From: Arachis hypogaea
Lineage: Eukaryota; Streptophyta; Magnoliopsida; Fabales; Fabaceae
Assembly (NCBI RefSeq): GCF_003086295.3
Contig: NC_092042.1
Span: forward strand, 41,711,419-41,775,418
DNA: 64,000 nt
Direction: 5' to 3'
Positions 57,501-64,000 of the stretch are shown piece by piece. The notes beneath the pieces are model-generated. The model was given only the letters and a program-made list of their open reading frames with translations. It did no database searches and was not told the origin of the DNA. Position numbers and translations under genes: made by a program. Each line of letters begins with the position of its first letter. Position 1 is the first letter of the stretch.

Positions 57501-59594
57501 TTGAGGAATTTTCGAAAATTCCTTTGTTTCCTCTGGTTCTTCTTGATCAGGTTGAGCATCCTTGAAGATGTCCTCAAGCTCTGATTCTAGGATTTCAGTC
57601 ATATTGATCTCTTCCACCAAAGAGTCAATAATGTCAGCGCCCATGCAGTCATTTGGTGTGTCTGGATGCTGCATAGCTTTTACAGCATTCAACTTGAACT
57701 CATCCTCATTGACTCTCAGGGTTACTTCCCCTTTTTGTACATCAATAAGAGTTCGTCCAGTTGCTAGGAAAGGTCTTCCTAGAATGAGAGTTGCACTCTT
57801 GTGCTCCTCCATTTCCAGCACCACAAAGTCAGTTGGAAAGGCGAATGGCCCAACCTTGACAATCATGTCCTCTATTATGCCTGATGGATGTTTAATGGAG
57901 CCATCAGCAAGTTGGAGGCATATCCGGGTTGGTTTGACTTCTTCAGTCAACCCAAGCTTTCTGATAGTGGATGCAGGTATTAGATTGATACTTGCTCCAA
58001 GATCACATAAGGCTGTCTTAGTGCAAGCGCCTTCTAATGTGCATGGTATCATAAAGCTCCCTGGATCTTGAAGCTTTTCTGGTAAGCTTTTCAAGATGAC
58101 TGCACTGCATTCTTCAGTGAGAAATACTTTTTCAGTTTCTCTCCAATCCTTCTTATGACTTAAGATTTCTTTCATGAACTTAGCATAAGAAGGTATTTGC
58201 TCAAGTGCCTCTGCAAACGGAATCTTTATTTCAAGAGTCCTTAGATAGTCTGCAAAGCGGGCAAATTGCTTATCCTGTTCCGCTTGGCGGAGTTTCTGAG
58301 GATAAGGCATCTTGGCTTTATATTCTTCAACCTTAGATTCTGCAGGTTTATTCCTTACAGAAGTGGTTGAAGAAGCCTTTTTAGAGGGATTACTGTCAGC
58401 ACTCTCAGGTGTCTGATCCTCTCTTGGCATCTGAACGCTAGAATTGGGTGAAGATTGGGCGTTTAACGCCAACTTCTCTCCCTTCTCTGGCGTTTGAACG
58501 CCAGAACTGGGCAGGGAATGGGCGTTTAACGCCAGCTTTCCCCCCTTTTCTGGCGTTTGAACGCCAAAAGTGTTCCTCTCTGGGCTCTTACTGTCCTCAG
58601 AGGGATTTTGAACAGTGGTTTGGTTATCCTCTGTCAATTGTTCCTTATTTGGCTTTTTGCTCTTTTGAGCAGTGTTATTCAATGTCTTCCCACTTCTCAG
58701 TTGAACTGCTTGACATTCTTCTGTTATCTGTTTAGATATTTGCTGTTTTGCTTGATTCAACTGCAGTTCTATATTCTTGTTAGCAACTTTAGTTTCATGG
58801 AGCATCTCTTTAAATTCTGCTAACTGTTCTGTCATCAGGAGCAATTGTTGATTAAGCTCAATCATCTGTTCTTGAGGATTGGGATCAGTGGCTAGTGCCA
58901 TGACTTCCTCTTTTGGGGAGAACTCATTGCTAGAGTACAAATATTGATTTCTAGCAACAGTGTCTATAAGCTCTTGAGCCTCCTCAATTGTCTTTCTCAT
59001 GTGTATAGATCCACCAGCTGAGTGGTCTAAAGACATCTGAGCTTTTTCTGTATGCCCATAGTAGAAGATGTCTAACTGTACCCACTCTAAAAACATTTCA
59101 GAGGGGCATTTTCTTAGCATACCTCTATACCTCTCCCAGGCATTATAAAGGGATTCATTATCCTCTTGTTTAAAGCCTTGGATGTCCAGCCTTAACTGTG
59201 TCATCCTCTTTGGAGGGTAAAAGTGATTCAGGAATTTGTCTGATAACTGTTTCCATGTCTTTATGCTTGCTGTAGGTTGGTTATTCAACCACCTCTTAGC
59301 TTGATCTTTTACAGCAAATGGAAACAGTAATAGTCTGTAGACATCCTGATCCACCTCTTTATCACGTACTGTGTCAGCAATTTGTAAGAATTGTGCCAGA
59401 AACTCAGTAGGCTCTTCCTGAGGAAGACTGGAATACTGGCAATTTTGCTGCACTATGATAATGAGTTGAGGGTTTAGCTCAAAGCTGCTTGCTTTGATGG
59501 GAGGTGTACAGATACTACTCCCATATGCAGCTGTAATGGGGTTAGCATATGACCCCAGAGTCCTTCTGGACTGATCAATCCCACTTAGGTCCAT
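54588..59594 (-). pseudogene. Gag-pol polyprotein of element F, open except for one stop codon
   Basis: From ATG 59594 (MDLSGIDQS) one frame of 1,669 codons runs to 54588, broken only by TAA at 56973-56975, between PLPFID and MLERLAG in the RT, where relatives G and B have CAG (Gln). Gag: about residues 60-240, with LLFPFAVKDQAKRWL. A repeat coding KLALNA lies near 345-385. Protease: DLGASINLIP near 530. RT: GWRMCIDYRRLN near 850, [12 protein letters not shown] near 910, FMDDFS near 950. RNase [14 protein letters not shown] near 1100, [10 protein letters not shown] near 1165. Integrase: HHCC finger near 1300-1350, [16 protein letters not shown] and NRELKRILE giving D, D and E; the tail has [10 protein letters not shown] and no chromodomain. 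The upstream extension to 59681 is not used because it is leader-like. Confidence 0.92.
58437..58575 (-). repeat. Palindrome array inside the F gag coding sequence
   Basis: Four GGCGTTTAACGCC or GGCGTTTGAACGCC dyads begin near 58456, 58487, 58519 and 58550, the same 31-bp spacing. They are translated as repeats of about 21 residues containing GVQTPEKG.KLALNA. The reading frame passes through without interruption. Confidence 0.9.
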
Positions 59595-60153
59595 AATGGA
59601 TAAAGGAAAATGATATGGATTGCAAATAGATAAAAATATATATATATTTTTTGAATTAACTGAAAAATAAAATAAAAACAAAAGGAAAATAAAATAAAAA
59701 TTCGAAAATTAAAAGAAAATAAGATCAAAGCAAATTGAAAACTGAATCAATTAGTTAATTAAAAGATTTTGAGATTAGCAATTAGAAAGATATGATTGAA
59801 AAATTTTTATGAAAAAGATTTGATTTTTGAAATGAGGAAAGAGAAAAACAACTAAATGACACCAAAATTAAAATTTTTAGAAAATCAAACACAAATTTTC
59901 GAAAATTTTAAAGGAAAAACACAAAGAGGACACCAAACTTAGAATTTTTACGGATCAAAAAGGGACTAAAGACATGCAAATTCGAAAATTAGAAGAAAAA
60001 CAAAAGCTTGCAATTGACACCAAACTTAAAATATGAAACTAGACTCAACTAAAAGACTCTAAACCGACGAAAACAAACAGTCCTAATCTAAGCAACAAGA
60101 TAAGCCGTTAGTTGTCCAAACTCGAACAATCCCCCGCAACGGCGCCAAAAACT
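59595..60153 (-). other. Leader and primer-binding site of element F
   Basis: The primer site on the minus strand, TGGCGCCGTTGCGGGGGA (60147-60130), matches the tRNA-Asp complement with one change. Two ACACCAAACTTA words (complement of TAAGTTTGGTGT) lie near 59930 and 60018. The rest is A-rich on the plus strand and non-coding. Confidence 0.75.
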
Positions 60154-61674
60154 TGGTGCACGAAATTGCAATCACACTTTGCAATCCCGCACAACTAACC
60201 AGCAAGTGCACTGGGTCGTCCAAGTAATACCTTACGTGAGTAAGGGTCGATCCCACGGAGATTGTCGGCTTGAAGCAAACTATGGTTATCTTATAAATCT
60301 TAGTCAGGATATCAATAATGATCAAGGTTGATTGTGAAAAGTAAAAGAACATAAAATAAGTACTTGTTCTGCAGTAATGGGGAACAGGTTGAGGTTTTGG
60401 AGATGCTCCATCTTCTGAATCTCTGCTTTCCTACTGTCTTCTTCTTCAAGCACGCAAGGCTCCTTCGATGGCAAGCTGTATGCAAGGGTTTCACCGTTGT
60501 CAGTGGCTACCTCCCATCCTCTCAGTGGAAATGTTCAACGCACCCTGTCACAGCACGGCTATCCATCTGTCGGTTCTCAATCAGGCCGGAATAGAATCCA
60601 GTGATTCTTTTGCGTCTGTCACTAATGCCCCGCCCTCAGGAGTTTGAAGCTCGTCACAGTCATTCAATCATTGAATCCTACTCAGAATACCACAGACAAG
60701 GTTTAGACCTTCCGGATTCTCTTGAATGCCGCCATCAGTTCTAGCTTATACCACGAAGATTCTGATTAAAGAATCCAAGAGATATCTACTTAATCTAAAG
60801 TAGAACGGAGGTGGTTGTCAGGCACACGTTCATAGTTGAGAATGATGATGAGTGTCACGGATCATCACATTCATCCAGTTTAAGAACAAGTAATATTTTA
60901 GAATGGAGGCAAGCATAATTGAATGAAAAACAGTAGTAATTGCATTAATCCATCAAGACACAGCAGAGCTCCTCACCCCCAACCATGGGGTTTAGAGACT
61001 CATGCCGTAGGAAGTACACAAAGAAACGTGTAAAGTGTCATGAGCTACAGATACAATGTCAAAAGATCCTATTAATAGTGAACTAGTAACCTAGGGTATA
61101 CGGAAATGAGTAAATGACATAAAAATCCACTTCTGGGTCCACTTAGTGTGTGCTTGGGCTGAGCATTGAAGCTTTCATTTGTAGAGACTTTTTCTGGAGT
61201 TAAACTCCATCTTTCATGCCAGTTTGGGCGTTTAACTCCAAGTTTTATGCCAGTTCCAGCGTTAAACGCTGGAAATTCTGAGGCTGATTTGCCACGCCGG
61301 TTTGGGCCATCAAATCTCGGGCAAAGTATGGACTATTATACATTGCTGGAAAGCCCAGGATGTCTACTTTCCAACGCCGTTGAGAGCGCGCCAATTGGGC
61401 TTCTGTAGCTCCAGAAAATCCACTTCGAGTGCAGGGAGGTCAGAATCCAACAGCATCTGCAGTCCTTTTCAGTCTCTGAATCAGATTTTTGCTCAGGACC
61501 CTCAATTTCAGCCAGAAAATACCTGAAATTACAGAAAAACACACAAACTCATAGTAAAGTCCAGAAAAGTGAATTTTAACTAAAAACTAATAAAAATATA
61601 CTAAAAACTAACTAAAATATACTAAAAACATACTAAAAACAATGCCAAAAAGCGTATAAATTATCCGCTCATCA
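60154..61674 (-). repeat. 5' LTR of element F (1521 bp)
   Basis: On the plus strand it runs TGGTGCACGAAATTGCAATC to TATCCGCTCATCA. Both ends and much of the sequence match the LTRs of A, C and E. Its U3 has degenerate palindromes near 61195-61275 (GGAGTTAAACTCC, GGGCGTTTAACTCC, CCAGCGTTAAACGCTGG). The next five bases, AAGTC, would be one target duplication copy. Confidence 0.88.
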
Positions 61675-62996
61675 AAGTCTCAGCTATCAACACCCAAAAT
61701 CCACCTCAAGAGGTCTCCTCTGACATGGCAAGAAATTTGGTGCAAAATGATAATTATGATTATGCTCAATCCTCTTCTGAATAGGTCAATTACATGGGGA
61801 GTGATTCTAGAAATCCCAATAATGACCCTTATTCTCAGACATACAATTAAGGATGGAGAAATTACCCAAACTTTGGATGGAGAGACCAGCCTCAGAAACC
61901 TCAAAATTTCAATAATAATTCTCAGGGCGGCTTCCAACAGAACAATTACAATAACCGCCAATTTTAGTTTCAGCAGCAACAACCACCTCAGCAGGCTAAC
62001 TCTAAATCCCAAGAAGATTCTAATTGGGAGATGATGAGAAGTTTTATGTAGGAAACCAGAGCCTCCATTAGAAACTTGGAAGTGCAAATGGGCCAGCTGA
62101 GCAAGCAAATACCTAAGCGGTCTGCAAGTACATTACCAGGTGATATAGTGGTGAACCCAAGAGAAGATTGCAAGGTCATTCAGTTGAGAAGTGGTAAAGT
62201 AGCTGGCCCTGAGACCAATGCCAATGAAGAATTAGTTGAAAAAGAAGCGCCAGAGGAGAAGAAGGAAGAAGTAGAGCGCGCCCCTCCTAAGCATGCAGAC
62301 AACCCATTCCTTGATTCTCTTGACACTTATCCTACCTTGCCAAAGGCTCCTGAATACAAGCCAAAAATACCATATCCTCAGAGGCTTTAGAAGGCTTCCA
62401 AAGAAAAGCAATTTTCTAAATTTTTAGATGTCTTCAAGAAGCTACAGATCAACATTCCTTTTGCAGAGGCTCTTGAGCAAATGCCTCTTTATGCTAAATT
62501 TATGAAAGAGTTGTTGACCCACAAGAGGAATTAGAAGGAACAAGAAACAGTGGTGTTAACCAAGGAATGTTGTGCAATTATTCAACACAACCTTCCTGAG
62601 AAGATGCCAGACCCAGGGAGTTTTATCATTCCTTGCACCATTGGAGATGTCACCATTCAGAGAGCTTTATGTGACCTTGGAGCTAGCATCAATCTAATGC
62701 CACTTTCAGTGATGAAAAAGCTTCAAATTGAGGAGGTAAAATCCACTTGTATTTCTCTTCAACTTGCTGATCTTTCTGTTAAATTACCTGTGGGTGTTAT
62801 TGAGGATTTACTTGTTAAGGTAGGATCATTTATTTTTCCTGTTGATTTTGTTATATTAGACATGGAAGAGGAGGTAAATTCCTCTATTATACTTGGTAGA
62901 CCCTTTTTAGCTACAGTTACAGCTCTGATTGATGTAAAAAAGGGTGAATTAACCTTGAGGATCAATGAAGAACAGGTGGTCCTAAATGTTTTTTAG
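61675..62996 (+). pseudogene. Element G gag C-terminus and protease (many stops)
   Basis: It begins inside the gag Q/N-rich linker (NYPNFGWRDQPQKPQNFNNN) and continues through the VQMGQLSKQI helix and VIQLRSGK block to the protease at about 62550-62996, with CDLGASINLMPLSVMKKL and ILGRPFLAT. Stops occur near 61782 (TAG), 61848 (TAA), 61965 (TAG), 62049 (TAG), 62388 (TAG), 62533 (TAG, where F has Trp) and 62993 (TAG). At most of these positions a C-to-T or G-to-A change from CAG, CAA or TGG explains the stop. The protease domain itself is an open 148-codon stretch. Confidence 0.85.
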
Positions 62997-63029
62997 GCTT
63001 TCAAACACCCTAATGATTCTGAAGGGTGC

Positions 63030-64000
63030 ATGAAAATAAATGTTATTGAACCACTCATTCAAGAGGTACTGAAAGCTAAGGTACTTGATGACATTCTGGA
63101 TTCTATTTCTGAATATGAATTAGTGGAAGTTGATGATTCACCACCCCAGAAGGCTGTGGTTCACACGCCTAAAGAAAAGGAAGAAACCCCCAAACTTGAG
63201 CTGAAACCTTTACCTCCTTCTCTGAAATATGTGTTATTGGGTGAAAATAATTCATATCCGGTAATTATTAGCTCTTCCCTGAAGCCTGAAGAGGAAGAGG
63301 CGCTTGTTTCAGTGCTCAAGAGCCATAAAATAGCTCTTGGATGGACCATTAGTGACTTGAAGGGGATTAGTCCCACCAAGTGTATGCACAAGATCTTTCT
63401 TGAAGATGATACTAAACCAGTTGTGCAACCACAAAGGAGATTCAATCCAACCATGAAAGAGGTGGTCCAAAAAGAGGTAATTAAACTATGCGAAGCAAGT
63501 ATTATTTATCCTATTTCTGACAGTCCTTGGGTAAGTCCTGTGCAGGTAGTTCCCAAGAAAAGAGGGATGACAGTGATCAAGAATAAAGAGAATGAGCTTA
63601 TTCCTACAAGAACAATCATCGGATGGAGAATGTGTATACACTACAGGAGGCTCAACACTACTACAAGGAAGGATCACTTCCCCTTGCCTTTCATTGATCA
63701 GATGCTTAAGAGGTTAGCTGGTCATGCATTTTATTACTTTCTAGATGGATACTCTGGATAAAACCAAATTGTAGTGGACCCTCAAGATCAAAAGAAGACA
63801 GCATTCACATGTCCCTTTGGAGTATTTGCCTATAGAAGAATGCCTTTTGGACTTTGTAATGCTTCAGCAACTTTTCAGAGGTGTATGCTTTCAATTTTTT
63901 CTGATATGGTTGAAAAGTTTATTGAGGTATTTATGGATGACTTTTCTGTTTTTGGTAATTCTTTTGAATCCTGCCTTAAGCATTTATCTCTTGTCTTGAA
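63030..64000 (+). pseudogene. Element G reverse transcriptase, N-terminal part (cut by window edge)
   Basis: Open from 63030 to the TAA at 63759-63761 (SG*NQ, where relatives have Tyr), then continues to the window edge. It shows the LELKPLPPSLKYV linker, the VVQPQRRFNPTMKEVV block, [37 protein letters not shown] and the catalytic FMDDFS near 63930. The His in MCIHYRRLN replaces the usual Asp seen in F (MCIDYRRLN), a residue expected to matter for RT activity. Confidence 0.85.

Larger units (their letters stand above)
53959..61674 (-). mobile_element. Element F: autonomous Athila-type element, 3' end deleted
   Basis: Read on the minus strand it has 5' LTR (61674-60154), tRNA-Asp primer site, leader, gag-pol, palindrome array and about 200 bases of 3' sequence, then ends abruptly at the CACTA fragment. 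The 3' LTR is missing. The right side adjoins the gag of element G. The missing 3' LTR together with G's missing 5' part suggests one deletion removed both. Confidence 0.85.
61675..64000 (+). mobile_element. Element G: decayed autonomous Athila-type element, continues past window
   Basis: Gag C-terminus, protease and the first part of RT on the plus strand. The 5' part is missing because F (and a deletion) lies to the left. It is related to B and F but distinct from both in sequence. Confidence 0.83.

Overview
The window is nuclear plant DNA, most likely from a legume and, from remembered resemblance of the LTR ends (TGATGAGCGGATAATTTATA), probably peanut (Arachis); that genus call is not tested. 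About 80% of it is nested Ty3-gypsy LTR retrotransposons of the Athila type: aspartic protease with a DLG[AS] site, reverse transcriptase with FMDDF or FIDDF, integrase without a chromodomain, and a primer-binding site matching the 3' end of plant tRNA-Asp. I recognise one plausible host gene, a three-exon R2R3-MYB transcription factor at 46677-49026.

Layout. 1-8188: element A (+), non-autonomous, entering from the left edge, with an intact gag-protease, a broken second ORF and a 3' LTR; it sits in the gag of element B. 8189-27428: element B (+), a decayed autonomous gag-pol element with a 3' LTR of another family. Element C (-, 13681-24837, imperfect target duplication GACAT/GACAC) is nested in B, and C in turn carries a 1.76 kb fold-back transposon (20710-22472). 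27429-32361: an unclassified repeat holding solo LTR D, which is split by a 2 kb hAT element (28799-30795) that captured an NRAMP metal-transporter exon. 32362-41686: complete non-autonomous element E (+) with a perfect target duplication ATAGT. 41692-53580: AT-rich intergenic DNA around the MYB gene with small inverted-repeat elements, microsatellites and a repeated segment on both sides of the gene. 53585-53955: a CACTA transposon end fused to truncated autonomous element F (-, to 61674). F's gag-pol frame is open except for one stop codon. F sits in element G (+, 61675 to the right edge), whose gag-pol has many stops.

How the parts relate. A, C and E carry gag-protease plus a second ORF but no reverse transcriptase or integrase, so they would need an autonomous partner. 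F shares their LTR termini, primer site and a distinctive palindrome array and is the best candidate. Three signals stand out: (1) GGCGTTNAACGCC palindromes spaced about 31 bp apart, in spacers, U3 promoters, a 3' region and even inside F's gag coding sequence; element B has an unrelated palindrome array in the same promoter position; (2) a stem-loop followed by AAGTTTGGTGT that occurs both before the second ORF and directly before the 3' LTR; (3) half of a tRNA-Cys inserted at the same site in the second ORF of C and E but absent from A.
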